A DNA stretch of 64,000 bases from Panagrolaimus kolymaensis. Taxonomy: Eukaryota > Nematoda > Chromadorea > Rhabditida > Panagrolaimidae. This document shows positions 46,831 to 62,100 of the stretch, one piece after another (position 1 is the first letter of the stretch; each line of letters begins with the position of its first letter). A program made the translations under genes and the position numbers. The DNA lies in the NCBI GenBank assembly GCA_028622995.1, contig JAJQJQ010000004.1, forward strand, positions 7,626,001 through 7,690,000, written 5' to 3'. The notes under the pieces were generated by a model. That model was not told the DNA's origin. It did not search any database and saw only the letters and a list, made by a program, of their open reading frames with translations.

Positions 46831-48122
46831 TTCGAAAAAATAGGGTTACATTTTCAGAATATACTCAAAATATAAGTTAAACTGAATTTTTGTGGGTTAG
46901 ATAAATTATAAAAAACTGTGGATTTTTTAAGTTTTGTGTTTAAATAAACTGCATATTAGTAATAGCGATATCAAAGGAATTAAATTATAGGACATGCATG
47001 CTGGAGAAAAAAATAAGATAAAACTGAGTGATTATTAATGTTTTAGAGTTTAGAAAATAAAAAAATAATAATAAGAAAAATTATTATTTTAATAAAACTG
47101 CTTTAGGAAAAGCTGGATATTGTAAAATACAAATGGCGAAATTTATCTAAATAAAAATAAAAATTTAAAAAACTGGAAGCCCTTGTGTGATTGGGTTATG
47201 GTAAAAATTTATGAGGTCAAATTAAACAAAAAATAAGACTTTAAGAAAAAACTGTCACAGATAAAACCGACTTAAAATTTAAATAACTGTCTTCACGACA
47301 ATTACCACAAAAAGAGAAAATATCGAAACAATAAAAACTGCGTGAAATTAAAGAAGGTGCGGCCTTTTGCTTGGGAAAACAAAAAATTTTATTTTTCTAA
47401 TAAAACTTTTTTTCTTTTAAATGAGTTTTATTTTTATAAACTGGGTATTATAGTTTACGATGGTTAAAAAGTAATTTCATTGGCGTTATTAAAGTTTTTT
47501 TGAAAGAAAAATATATAAATTTTTTTTATGGAAAAAACTGAGTTAACATTAATAAAAAAAATTCCAAACTCTTTTATTTATTTTTAAAACTGAAAATCTA
47601 TTTGTTCGTAGGAAATTAAAATTTTTATTGTTTAAAAAAAGTTTCTTTTTTCTTTTGTGCGGATAAAATGAACGTTTTGGTTTACAGGTTCACACAATTT
47701 TAATCATGAAAAAAACTGAAACATTTTGTATCAGAGAACATTCGTAAAAACTGTGTATTTCCATTTGTTTGGCTTGAAAACAAAAAAGTATGGTATTTTA
47801 TTATTTAAAGTAAAAATGACGATGGTTAACCATGTTAGAGAAATTTCGGATGTTTTAAAATATTAACTTTAATTTTTTATCCTTTCAGCCATTTGAGTTT
47901 TGTTCCTTTTTTTTAGGAGACTCCAAAAATTACTTTCCATTCAACTTTCGAAAAAATTTGCATCTTCATTTCTTCTATGTTTTTTATTTTTCGCAAAAAA
48001 CACATTTTTCAGGAATTTACATACATGTCAAAAAAATTGTCAACATAGCAGGCAAATCGATCGATCGACGTTTCAAACTCAAAGCCTTCATCATTTTATC
48101 TTTGAAACATTCTTCACTCAAA

Positions 48123-49566
48123 ATGGTGTTGAAATCTTTTGTATTTCTCTTGTTTATTTGCTACTGCTGCGTATGCCTGTAAGTTAGTTTTTTTATTCTT
48201 TCTTTATTTTTTATTAAATCTTCAAATCTTTTTTATTTATTACTTTCAGTGCAACAACAACAACTACAATGATGCCTCAACAAAGTACAATGTGTGTTTC
48301 AACTGAAGCCAAACCAATGTCCTGTTATTATTACGTCATTCGAAATGATTTAAATCATGAAGCTGCTGCAAAATATTGTATGGATACATTTAATGGTGCT
48401 CTTGCAAGTATTTACGATAAGGATGATGATATATATCAAGTTATGAAGAAATATTTTTGGTGGAGTGATAGTAATATGGATATTAATCGATTCCGTATTG
48501 GTATGGTACTTGAACATGATCAGCCTATAGCAAAAGCAACAAAATTCAATCCAGTCGATATGTTCAATAAAGTTGTTGATAAAGAAATTTGGTAAGAAGA
48601 TTGCATTGATTGGAATTTTTTGGTTTGACTAATGATTTTTTTTTGCAGGCATAGAAGCTTTCATGAAGAAAAAACTAATGTTCACTTTAACGCCACCCAT
48701 CGTGATCTTGCTTTTCCTAAATTAGATGCAAATCCTGATATTCCTGGGTAAGTGGCATTTTTACTTTTTCAATCGTCTACTAAAAAAACTTTCTTTTATA
48801 TTTTAGAAATGATGATGCTACTGGGCAATACATTTCGATTGGTCCTAAAAATTTGAAATGGTCTCCTGCAAATTACAATAGAACTATTCCATTTGTATGC
48901 GAAGTGCCACGTTTTCCAAAGATGTATTGTGAACCTGGATGGGAACTTCATATGAAATCTCGATCATGCTTTTTTCTCAACCCTAATGTATTACCTTTTG
49001 AAGGTGCGGCAAAGGAATGTCGATTTAAAGGTTCAAATTTGGCTTCCATCAATGATGAAAGTGAAAATACTTTGGTTGAAAGTAATCAGCTTTAAAAGAC
49101 ATTTTTTATTCTAATTTGTTTATTCCTTTTCAGATATGATTAGTGCCGCCAGTGATATAACCAATGGAAAAGAGATATGGTTTGGTCTTCGACATGATGG
49201 TAGAGGAGTTTCTGAATCTGAAATCAATGAAAACCGAGACAGCGAAGAATTTGTAAATTCGTTTATTTTGTCCATGCTATTTTCTTAACTTTGTTATTAG
49301 ATTTTTAGAGAAAACTCTTTGTTGAAAAAATGGGATACAATGTTGATGGAACTCCTGTCTCAACTTATCATAATTTCTTCTACAATCAACCTGATGGAGT
49401 AAAGGCTGAAATTTCATCTCTTGAAAATTGTATCCTTATTGAAAGAGATGACACCTCTGCCGCATATGGACCAAGAAAATGGAATGATTACAATTGTGTT
49501 AATACTCAAGCATTGTCACTTTGTCGAAAAATGGCTTCAACTCAAGCTTATCAGAAAAATGAATAA
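48123..49566 (+). CDS. Secreted protein with two C-type lectin-like domains
   Basis: Exons 48123-48178, 48250-48591, 48649-48747, 48807-49081, 49134-49252 and 49309-49566 join in phase to 382 residues. Signal segment FVFLLFICYCCVC starts the protein. Domain 1 (about residues 35-190) has CYYYVIRND...AAAKYC and ends PFVCE, and looks degenerate (no QPD/EPN). Domain 2 (about 200-375) has the complete pattern: CEPGWELH, CFFL, AAKECRFKGSNLASI, WFGLRHDG, then QPD, C, KWNDYNC and LCRK. QPD plus WND are the calcium and sugar ligands of galactose-type lectins. Only gene on the plus strand in the array besides 40752-42030. Confidence 0.85.
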
Positions 49567-52500
49567 ACACATTTGTATTTTATTTATGTATTTGCTTTTA
49601 TTTTTAAGCTTTTGTCAATTTTTTTTTTCTAACTATGTCTAATAATAAAAAGTATTTTGACAATTTTTTTTGGATTGAAATGTGATATCTCTCTTTTTGA
49701 TGTTTGAAAGATGGTGGAAAACCATACTTTAGACGATTGAAATAGTTTACCATTTACTGGGAATATTTTTTTAACTAACTATATATTTTTTTGGTTTTGC
49801 TTTTTCCTCTTACGATCAACAATTTATAAAGAAGTTTTCTTTAAGCACAATATATTACGGCAAATGGCAAATAAATTATGATTTGAAACTTAATGCTTAA
49901 AAAATTATGAATTTGTAGTACAAATTTATTAAAACTGTGTTTTTAAAAATTTTCTTTATAAAAAAAATTGTGAAAACTGTATCTTTGAAAATTAGGAAAG
50001 AAATTTTTTTAATAACGCTTTAAAATTTGATAATAAAAAAAGTCAAAATAATTAAATAAACTGTTGCGTACGTTCTTTTGATAGCGGTAATTTTTTGTGC
50101 CGGAAATTTCTTGGTAGAAGAAAGAAAAGTAAGTTTCGATAAATGAAAAAATTAAAATACTTTCATATTTTGTTTTTAATAATAAAAAATAAATAAAAAT
50201 CAATTTGATAAACTGGATAATATTGCTATAATGGGAGTAAAAAATTTAGGCATAATTACACAACAAAAATTTTAAAAGGAAAGCTGAGAAGACGCATCTT
50301 GAATTATAGTTTAAAAAAAATAAAAATTTATGTTTTGCAAATAAAAAAAATATATTAATAAAAACTGGACGAACTTAGAAATAAATGCAAGAAAATAAAG
50401 AATAAAGTGTTAGAGGAAAGAAGAAAGGTAAAAAAAATTAAACTGTTTATTCAATCTCTCACAACAACAAGTAAAAAATAAATAAAATAAAACATCACTG
50501 AGATAAAAAGAAGTTTACCAAAAATAGTAATAGTAAAAAAGGGATATTTAACTGGATATATTTTTTTATGAAATGAATAAAATTATCTGAATTAATTGAA
50601 TATTCTGAATCATAATTAGAAAACTGTTACATGATTAACAAATGTGGTTAAAAACAAAATATTTCTGCTATTTATTTTGTCAATAGTAATTTATAAAAAC
50701 TGTAATATTGAAATTTTTTAAGTTAAAGAGAAAAAATATATAAACTGCTTTAAAATGTTTCCATGCGAAAAATTAATCAATTTGAAAAACTTCCAAATTT
50801 TTTTAGACTATTTTTTCAATAAATCATTTTTTTTACTGAACATGAAGCAATTGATTGTAGCGAATGTCAAATATTGTTTAATCGTAATTAAATTTTTGTA
50901 ATTTACATATTCAAAAAACTGTTGTAGTTTTTAGTTTGAGAATGTCAATAATTTTGTTAAAATCTTTTTTTTCTTTAAACTTATTTTTCCACTGTTACCA
51001 AAGGAAATAAAACTGTAATTGTGTCCATCATCTCAACAAAAACTGTAATGACGAGAAAAATGAGTTGTAAACAAATTTAAAGAAATTTACATAAATTTAA
51101 TTTAAATTTAAGAAATCGAAATAAACTGAGAAGAGGCGGTTGTCTGTTATTTTTTAATTACATAATTATCAATTCATTGATTTGAAAGAAAAAGAAAAGA
51201 ATAAAATAAAACTGTAGCCGATTGCAACTGTTGTAACAAAAATCTAAAAATATTCGGAAAAAATAAAACTAACAAACACATGCAATCTATGGAACAAGAA
51301 CAACATAATTTGCATTAATTTAAAGAAAATTTTTAGAAATAAACTGGGGAGAAGTTTTTAGGCAAATTACACCTTTTTCGAATAACAAAAATAAGAAGTT
51401 AAAAGTGAAATAAAACTGCAGTTGATGATAACATACGGAAGAATAGGCAAAAAAATTGCATAATTTATGATTTAAGAAAACTAATTGATTTTGATTAATA
51501 AAATTGTCGCTAAAATAAAAATACATAGATAAAAATGGAATTTTTCTTTTCGGGACATGCTTTTTCCCCTAAAAAATAAATACATTTTTGATAAATTTTA
51601 ACAATAAAAAAACTGATTTAGAATGATATTTAATGAATTTAGCGTTTTTTTAATTTTAATATTTTTTGAGAACAAAAATATTTAATAAATAAACTGAATC
51701 CTTCTAATAGATGTCATGAAAAGAGAGAGAGAGAAAAAATAATAAATAAAATTTCAAAGTTTTTTAATGGATTCATAAAACAATGGACAACTACAAACCA
51801 TAAAAATAATAATACAAATACAAGGTTAAAAAAAGAGTAAAGAGAAAGCGTCGATGCGTAAAATATGAAAAAAAAGTTTTTAATAATTTTTTTAGAGGTT
51901 AAAACTGTCATAGAAGTTAAATAAATTGTAGTTGTTCACTGTCGAAAACAAAAGGGCCTTAATCTTTAGATGAAGAAAAAACTGTAAGAAGTAAAATAAA
52001 AATTTTCTAACATCAGCATCTAGGAATTTTTGAATTGAAGAGAAATTGGAAATTTATTTTTACAAAAAAAAACCCGAAGTTTTATTTGCAGCTTTTTTCA
52101 AAATTTTAAAAAACTGCACAATAATCTTGAGTTTAAAATTAAGGTTCGGTTAATTTTATAAAAATAAAATAAATTAAAAATGAGGATAGAAACTATAAAA
52201 AGTGTGGAAAATAAAATTTCAAAATAATTTAACTGTATAATCCCACGTAGTTATTAAAATGTCAAAGAATAATTATGAGCAAGAAAAAAAAGCTTTCAAA
52301 ACTGAGTTGAATCTAAATTCTGGTTATTTAAACTGTACCAGCGCGGAAATGTTGAGAAGCTACATATCAAACTGAATACGAAGATATGTCAAGGTAAATC
52401 ATGGCAAAATAAATTAATAAATAAAAAAATAAAAAGTAAAAAAAACTGAATTTGACTAAAAGATTTTTATAAAAATCAAATGGTTAAGAAATTTAGGATT

Positions 52501-53178
52501 TTAATAAACTTTAATTTACAAGTTAAAAAATAATGGGGTGTAGCCACAAGTTGAATAAAAAACAAGATAAAACTGTGATAACGTTTATCTGAGTGTAAAA
52601 AAAATTAAAGAATTAAATAAAAAGTCAAAGATTTTATTTTTGATAAAAAAATTTAAGCTAAAGCTGGAAAAAAATGCGTCGTTTAGTTTTTAGATTTTTT
52701 TATCATAAAAATTTAAGAGGTCAAATTAACCAAAAAAACTGCCACCGATTAAAATTTAGATAATTGTCTTCAGATTAATTGCCCCAAAAAAAGAAAATAT
52801 CGCAACACTAAAACTGTAAAAAAAAATCTCCATACCTTTTTACTTTCAATTGATGAATTCAACCTCGACAGAGAGAAAATGATTAGTGACAACAGCAACA
52901 AAAAGAAAAAGAAAATTCATTCAATATTGGCCAAAGTCGTAAATAAACTTTTCACTCTGTTTTTATTTAACCATCCTTATCTTTTAGCTCACTTGTAATT
53001 GCTCCAGCAATTTTGTCTAATATTAAAAAACGAATAAAATAATTTAACCATTTATTTAAAAATTTAATTAATGAAACAAAATAAATATGTTATTTATTTC
53101 CTGAGATCAAATACCCAATTAAAAAAAACGAAAAAGAAAAAACTGATTGTGAGTAAAATCTATTAAATTATTTATTAT
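49567..53178. other. Gene-free stretch with the AAACTG array
   Basis: The motif resumes within 400 bp of the lectin stop codon (AAAACTGTG near 49930) and continues at the usual spacing to about 52.8 kb and again near 53140. No exon supported on either strand. Confidence 0.6.
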
Positions 53179-56100
53179 TTACATGGAAGTTTCAAGTGCC
53201 GAAGCTGAATCATAAATCCTTGAATTTTGTAAATCCACAAACGATCGATTATGTTCGGGCCTTCTTGGTGGAGGAATTTGTGGTCGACCGGGAGAAGAAA
53301 TTTGAGATGCACGATGAGTAGAAGAAGTTGGAGAATGAGAGAATGCATGCTTTAATTCGGGATTTGGATTATAAATCGGAATGGAACCCCTTTGAAATGG
53401 CGATTGGGGAAAATCCATTATTGTTCGAGGAGTTCCTTGTCTTTGATTTTGATTTTCTGGGTTTGTTGAATGCCATGATTGTTTTCGAGGTCTTAAAACA
53501 CCCGGTTCTCGATCATATGTTTCAACCATTTGGGTTTCAAATGATGGAACTCGAGGCAATGAAACTGGAATGGGCGTGGTTGGAGTTTGATGATACAAGG
53601 AAGGATTGGATCGAGATGGAGCTAATATGGGTCTTCCACTTCCACGAAAATAATCTGCATAAGATCTAAAAAAATTTTTCATGAAAATATTTTTATTTTA
53701 TAAAAAACAATTAACAAACCTTTGAGTTAAATCTGGTCGACTGCTCGCCCTTAAAGTGGTCATCGAAGATTTAGTTTGACTTCGATCCATTCCAGTTGAA
53801 ATTACTTGTCTCCCAAGTAAAGGTCTTTCTGTGATAGTTGTGTCACTAATTTGTGACGATCTCGAACTTGAAGAATTATCATACGATTCTTCAGTGATTG
53901 TTGATTCTCGCTCAGTTATGGAATCACTTGGACAATTTGAACATGTGCAAGTTTGAAGCGAATATATTCCCGAGCAAGTGGTGCATGAACTCGTTGAAAG
54001 ATCAGTGTCTCTTCGAGGTCCAAGTTTAATATTATTTTTTGATGTTTGACGAAAGGTCGAAATTTCTGAATATGGATTTGGCGTCGTTGAAACTGCATTT
54101 CGACTAAAAAAAAATTATGGTTTTAAGAATTTGATTTTAGAGGGGAAATGAAATTAGGATTTTGTTGTTTGATCATTTATCAATTTTTCATTTCGTTTAA
54201 GAATTCTATAATTTTCATTACTTTTTGAATTTTAGAAAAAAAGTTTTTAAAAAACTTTTAATCTTTGAAAATAAAACAATTAAAGAAAATAATGTAAAAA
54301 AGAAAACTGAATTTTTATTTCGACCATGAAACTAAATATTTCTTTAAGCTTTTATTATATAAAAAATCTTGAAAAAAACTGTTGCTTATAATTTTAAAGG
54401 GTTAAATTTTTATGTAAACCAAAAAATAAAAAAATGATTAAAATTGAAACATTAATTTTCATTTTTCGTTTCCAAAATTAAACTTTTTTTAATAAAATAA
54501 TTTTTACTGAATTTTTAAATTGCGAATATAATAAACTCACAGTGGCAATGCTGCCTTTTGAACAGTGTACGTAGTTTCAGTATAATTATCTGTGCAAAAT
54601 GAATCCGTTGTGCATGTTCGATTTGTATCAGTTGTATTTGTTGTTGGAGTTGAATATGTTTGATCTCCCGTTGTCGACGACGAAGTGGTTTCAGATGATC
54701 GACTACCTTTCGCCCCTGATCCTTTTTTATTTGAAATAATCATTGGGGAATGAGCTTTTATTGGTTTTAATCTATCATTTTTATTATTACCTCCACCAAC
54801 GCCCATGTGGTCGCTTAAAGACAAACTTCCTCCTCCGCCGCCATTCATAGAATTTTGCAAATTTCGAAATGATTGATGATCTTTTTGTCGTCGAATGCTT
54901 TCTCGAATATAATTCTTTTTAATTATTACATCTTCTTTACGTTTATTGGATTTCGCGCACCATCCAATAAATAATAAAGCCATAATTAAAAGTAATAAAC
55001 AAACAAGAATTATTGCAATTATAATATCTCGTCGCCAAAGCACTGGTTCTTGATATGGCTTTGTTCCTAAAAATATTTTTTTTAAAACTGGTCTCGAAAA
55101 AATAGGAGGAAAATTAATAAAATTTATTTTACCTTTTTCACAAACAAATGGCAATAAATTATTGCAATTTTGTTGTCGAATCGATGATGATCGACTACTC
55201 ATTGATCCACATTGATTCGATGGTAAAGTCACAGATGAAACCCATAAAGGAATATCGTAGGAATCCTAGAAATAATAAATTTTAAATAAGTAAAACTGAT
55301 GCGGTTTCTGGGTGTTTTTATTTAAATTTTTCAAAAAACTGATTTCTATAAAAAATTGGTGGCAAAAGGATTTTAGACTTCCTTTGTTATTTTATTTATG
55401 GCAAGTTTCTAAAAAATTTAAATATCCCATAAAACTGGCACTTGAAGAAGAAAAAGGGCTTTTTAAATTATTATTTTAATAAAATATTTAACTGTCAAGA
55501 TTTTAAAAAATTTCATTAATTTTTTTTAAAGAATTCTAAAATTAATTTTGTAAAATTTAAAAATTTAATTAGTTAGTACTAAAAAAACTGCATTGAAGAC
55601 TATTAGACGGGAGAAAAACAATTTCAATATTTTTAAAACTGTTTTAAACAAACTTTAAATTGCTAATAAAATCATATAATGCGTTGTTTATTCAGGTTTA
55701 TTTAAAATACCAAAACGTGGTAACAAAATGTTTTGTTATTTTTTTAAACTGAATTTTATCTATTAGATACGGGAAAATAAAACTCAACTATAATTGTGGG
55801 AAGGGATTTTAGAATTTTCTTAAAATAAACTTATTATTTTTTAAAACTGCGTTGCCCAAAACTTTTAAAAGGTGAAAAAAAAAAACTGTAACATATTTTG
55901 CATTAATCAAAATCATTTAAAAAAAATTTTTTAAACCATTTTTTAAAATAAACTGTATTTGAATTAAATTTCTCTTTTAAAAAAATTTAACATTGCAATA
56001 AAAATTTTGTCGAAGGATTAACTAATTCAAAAATTTAAAAATATTTTTTTGATATAAAGAAAGAAAGAGATAACTGGTTTAACTTGGTTGAAAAAGCAAC

Positions 56101-59100
56101 AAAATTTTGGAATATTTGAAACAGAATTTATTTTTATTATTTTTATTAAAACTGTTTTTTCATTCATAGGAAGAGTTTATGATTTTTTTGTTTGTTAATT
56201 TTTTTTAAAACTGCCTTGATTTGATTGGTGCAAAGTTTAATTTAGTAAAATTTTGTTAAAATTAGTGAATTTTTTAAAATAAAAGAATGAGAAAAACTGT
56301 CTTTGTTTCTGAAGCTTTCATAATTCTAAATCTTAAAAAAAAATTACAATTTTTGTTAATTTTTAATTAAATGCAAACATTGGATTGACTTATTTTAAAT
56401 TTAAAAAATGTCAAAACTGTTTATTAACAAAAAATAGAATTTCTTTAATTTCTTCAAAACTTAATAAATATTTTCTTAATACAAAAACTGCTATTTACGA
56501 TAACCGAAAGTTTTTTCAAAAGTTTTTAATTTAAAAAATAAATAAAACTGTGTTAGATTATTTCATTTTTACTTACCCCAAAAGAATTATATCTTTCAAC
56601 TTCGGTAATATATTTTTGGCCGAAATCATCTATCCTTCTCGCTAATTCTTTTTGTCTTGGATCATCATCACGAAATATGGGCATAAAAGCATCAATTTCT
56701 TCACAAAAATTTACTGCATTTTCATAAGTCATTGCGGCTCCAATAAAAAGGAAGCATGATTTAAATTCCTCCACTCCAGCCTGGAACCATCCCGCTGCAC
56801 AATCGCCTTCAATCAAACTGGTATTGGATTCCAAAACGGGAGTGTAAAAAACTTTGATAAGAAAAGGAAAATCTTCTTGATCTCGAATTTTTCCTGCTGC
56901 AACTCCATGAGTTCCCGGGTATCCCCAATAATTATGACTTGCATTTATTGCATCGGTATCATATTGAGTTTGTAAACTCGTAGTTAATTCATAAGGATTT
57001 AGAGGGTCGTTGAAAACATTATGCCAAAATTTTTGATTTGAACTTCCCGCAAGTATGGTTGATCGATATCGATCGGTTTCAGCTCCAACATGGGTCCACC
57101 AATCAAAGCTTACACCTTTTTGATTTAATACTTGCCTTTTTTGTCGAATAAAACTGTCTTTTTCAATTTTAATTTCTTTTTTAACTCTTGGATGTAATTG
57201 TGATTCATCCAAAATTACATTAGGTTGAAATCCAAATGCTTCAGGATATTGTAATTGATGACCAAGGGCAAGATTATGTTCAAAATAATTATGTTCAAAT
57301 ACTTGAGTATCCGATGAAACTCGAGAATGTCCAAATGTATCAACCGTATTGAGACCGGTGTTATTTGTGATAAGATTCCTCGAGAAATTTGCGGACATGG
57401 ATTGAATTAAAATTGTATCAAAATATAACGCGTAATTTAGGCAAAACATGTTGTTGAGAAGCGTGACTCTCTGAAAATAAATAATCAATGGTTTAAAAAC
57501 TGGCACCAAAAATCTTTACGTTTTTGTTGTTCGTAATTTTAACTGTGTAAAATTATATATATTTTTTAATAACATATTTTAAAAGATTTTTTATAAAAAA
57601 TAATTTAGAAACTGTATATTTTTGTTTTTTGTTTTATAATGTTGCCTCATTTTTTTATCCATTAAATTTTAATAAACTGCTTAATCTTTTTTATTTTTTT
57701 AATGCTAACTCAAGACTTATTTCAAGCCTTTAAAACAATTCTAGTTAAAACTGAAACTTTTTAAAAAGCATTGATAACTTTGAAATATATTAATTATTTT
57801 ATTCCGCATTCGCTTTTAATATTTTTAATATATATAAAAAACTCATCTTTTTTTAATAGATTTCCTTAAAAGCTAGCTTTTGCTTTGGACGCAAGAAAAA
57901 CAAAATCAGTTAATTTTTTATTTTCTGCTTTAATAATAATTTTTTAAAACTGCTTTACCCATTTCACTTCCACTAATTTATTATTTTATTAAAAACTGGC
58001 GAAGTAAATTTATTGGTTTTAAATTTAACCGTTTCGATATTTAGTACATTATATAGATAATATACTAAATGTTTTTGCTCATTTTATTTAACAAGAAAGA
58101 CAAAAATACTATTTTTAACTGTTATTCTAGAAGAACTACATTTTAAAATTGTAAAAACTGTAATTTCATCCATGACATTTATGGATATAGTTTATATAAA
58201 AATTTATGTTTTTTAAACTGTGTATTGGATCAAAAGGTTTTTAGATTAACCAAAAGATATTTGGATTTTTTATAAGATTTAATAATTAAATGCGGAAAAA
58301 GGCTTATTATTTTTGGAAAAATTTTGTCATACACTTATGATTATTAACTGTGAATAAAAAGTAGCACTGAAGGACTTGTGTAAACAATGTTAAAGTTTTT
58401 CATAACTCTTTTATACTAAAATATTTTTTATAACTGTCATTGATTACTGACGTCGGTTTTAAAATTTGACAAAGAATTTTTTGTTCGAAATTTTAATTTC
58501 CATGTGAAAATAAGCGGTCGAAATATTTTTTTTCGCTTTTCGTTTTTAACTGTCAAAAAACTATAGCAACGTTTGAAAATAAAAATAAAACTGTTATTCT
58601 TCGAATCGCTTGAGGATTCAATCTTTCTTAGTATAATTCTTAATTTTTTTAAAACTGTAGAAATAAACTCACTTGATAATTATTCCCGAGGAAAGCCAAA
58701 GTTGTGGAATTCGAGTTTAATAAAAATGCATTATTTTTTAATACCGCTTTAAGTTGGGCCACGGCACTCGAGCTTTCAGCTGTAACTAATAAGCCTCCTC
58801 TATTATGGGTAAGGGAATTCATTCGGAATAACATCAACTGGAAAGAAACATGGAATAAATAAAGAAATATTGGATTTTATGAAAAAACTGTCAAAATTAA
58901 AGATAAACAAAATTTAATAAATTAAGATCAAAAAAAAACTGGAAAGATCAAAACTTTGATGGATTTTAAAGAATATTTAAAACTGAGATAGGATGAATTT
59001 CTTTGATATTCACTTACCAAAGTATTATGTAAATGCATTTCGACTGCTTGAGAACTCGTAGAAACATTTCCATACAAAAAATATCCATTTCGATCGATGG

Positions 59101-62100
59101 AACATTGTTCAATAATAACATTGGGACCCATTTCCCCAGCGTTTCGATAATGCAATGCACCGCGATCATTATTAATAAATCTCGAATTTTTTAGTGCCAC
59201 TTCATCCACCTGCCTCGAATCTGGACTAGTGTGAATTGAACTTATTTCAACCACAAACCCAAATTCTTCATCCGCGGCTGTGGCGCGTAAATGCAAAGCT
59301 ATAGTTTGACTTTGAATTGGAACATGATTATTTGATTCAGAATTATATTTATGTATTAATGAATTTGGTGAGAAGCTCGAATCCGAATAAACTGATAATG
59401 CATCGGATCGACCCACGCCATTAAGAATTCCATAAAAATTAGCTTGTAAAAATCGAAAGGATAAATTCTTGGATGTTTTAGTTGTAAAAACTTTTACACA
59501 ATCCACGGGTCGTGAATCATATTTATAAAATAATATTATTCTATCACGAATTTCCACCATTTTCCCCGCAGCACACATCGCTAATAACCCCACTGCATCG
59601 TATGGAATCATCATGGGTCCATGTGGAATTGGACCATCAATGGGAGAGGATTTTAAATTGGTTGTAAATACTATCACTCCTTGACCCATATTATCCGATA
59701 CATTTAATCGAGTTATGATTATGGAATCCCTGGGGCTAATTATTTGTAAACCATGCATGGAAGAATTTGTGATATTTACATTTTCAAGAATAGGATTTCT
59801 ACGAATTATTTGTAGCGCTGCTGATTGGAAGGAATCATTGTGAACTTGCCCGCCACCCACAATTTCAACATGCCGAAGAATAGATATTCCTGAAAATTAT
59901 TTTAAATCTCTATAATTTTATATTTTTTATTTTAAACTGGTTAGTTAAAAGCTCGTATAGCAAATTAAATTATATAAATAAAAAATTGAAGCTTCCATGC
60001 TTAAATGCACATTTTAAAATTAATAAACTGAGGGCGATGGAAGCTTTAACTACTTTGATTTTTAGTCTTTTTTTATAACTGTGCTCCACTTCTAACAAAT
60101 TATTTTTATAAAACTGGCTTTTCTTTTATTTCTTTCTTTTTTGTTCGCATATTTAAAGTTTTATTTTTAATAACTGTACAGTAATTATTACATCCTCATG
60201 TTTTGCATCCTAACAAATTATGATAATAAAAAAAGCTGAAATTTCATAAAAAGGTTTGAAAATTTAATAGAATTTTTTTATAAAACTGCGTTTGAAGTCC
60301 TTTTTATTTATTTTATTGTTTTGCTCATCTCAAATTTATAATATGAAAACTGGTTGGAGCAGATATTTAAGACTTTTCTTTCATACCAAAAATATTTAAT
60401 ATTAAGTTATGATTTTAAATAACTGAAAAATTTGAGGAATTTCTTTCTAATATTTTTGCAAAGAGGTTATAAATAAATATAGATTTTAAAATAACTGACA
60501 GCCAAAAAGTTTTTTTAATTGTTATACGAGTTTTATTATTTCAGAAGAAGATTTTTAACTGAAGTGTTTTCCACGACTTTATTTGAGACGTGATACATAA
60601 AAAAAGAAAGAAATAAAATAAACAGCATAGTAAAGAAACGACGAAAAAAAAATTTAAACTTCAAAAAATAAAGTAAATAAACTGAAACATCGTGATAAAC
60701 AAGATTTAAAGCTGTCACTCAAAAAGAAAGTTTAGGAAGAAAACGAATTTTAAAAAAACTGCATGAATGGTTTTACTTTTAAAAAAATAATTGAGAAAAT
60801 AACTGTTATCGTTGATTTGATTCTTCTTAGATTTAAAGGAGAGAGATAATTTTGTTTTTCAAAAGAATTTTAGAAAAAAAACTGGACCAAAATAATAGTA
60901 GTGGAGCAAATTAAAAATATTTTATAAAAAAATTTCAGAATTAAATATAAACTGAGTTTTTGGACGAAGAGTTTTGCAATAAAAGCAAACAAAAAGTGTG
61001 CTCCACGAGGAAAATTAAGGATTTCGACTAAAAAAAGTAAAAAACAAAACAAATTTTTTTTACTATTTTTTAAATCTATTTTTGAAAGAACTTTTGTTAT
61101 TAAAAACTGTTATCCATTTTTCCATTTCAAAATTTTTTTTCTTACCTTCAGTATTGCCTTCTTGAACTTCAAGGGAAGAATGACCAAAAGCAATGCCACC
61201 CCAATTTCCAATATATTCGGTGCTCAAACTACTATTCGATCCGCAGTGGACATAATTAAAATGTTCATTGTCCATGCACATCCAAAGTGAATCATTTCCT
61301 GCCATTCTCAAATTACATTTATCCAGCCTCGTTTCAGTTCCAATACATTCTCTTGGTTCCATATATGTTTTAACTAAATGAATGTGAGGATTGTAATCCC
61401 ATCGAGGAGTTAACCAATGATAAACATTTTGAGTGTCAAGACCCAATTCGCGGCAAATAACTTGAGCATTTCGACGAGTAAATTGTCGATCGCAAGAAGG
61501 CACAATTTCGCCCGTGGTTGCATTATAAAATTGAAGGAATCCAGCTCGTTTGGAAAGGGTGGAATTTTCAGTGAGGGAAACAGTGAAGGTTTGGAAATAT
61601 GGATCATCTCGACGAAGAACTGGAAATTGGCGAAACACAGAATCAGTGCCGGCTCTGAAAAAATGTTTATTTTTTATTAAACTGAAGAATTTTATGGAAT
61701 TGTTTTAAAGATTAATTATTTATTTTTTTATAACTGTGATATAACATTTAAATTTCCTAGTTTTAATAAAATCCGAAAATTGTTTAAAATTGACTATATC
61801 AATTTGTTTGGTTATTAAAAACTGAGTAGTTTTGGATTTCTAAATATTTGCAAATAATAACGCAAAGAAAAAACAGTGACCTTCTTTTAGATGAATAGTT
61901 TGAATTTTATGGTAAAAAAACTGTTAAGTATGGATATACGTTTTAATATTTCCCATAAAATAAATTCAGAATTTTTTAAACTGTGATTAATCTATCAAAG
62001 TTTGGGTTAGAAAACAATTATTTTATCAAGATCTTAATATAAAAAAATTTATAATTTTTACCTAGATTATTTATCTATGCTTGAAATCTTTTTTTTTAAA

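Larger units (their letters stand above)
42031..48122. other. Long gene-free stretch filled by the AAACTG array
   Basis: Apart from a short coding-like piece at 42367-42450 and the Bark relic at 46693-46830, I see only the motif array in AT-rich DNA from about 42.5 to 47.8 kb. The last 200 bases lead to the lectin gene. Confidence 0.5.
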
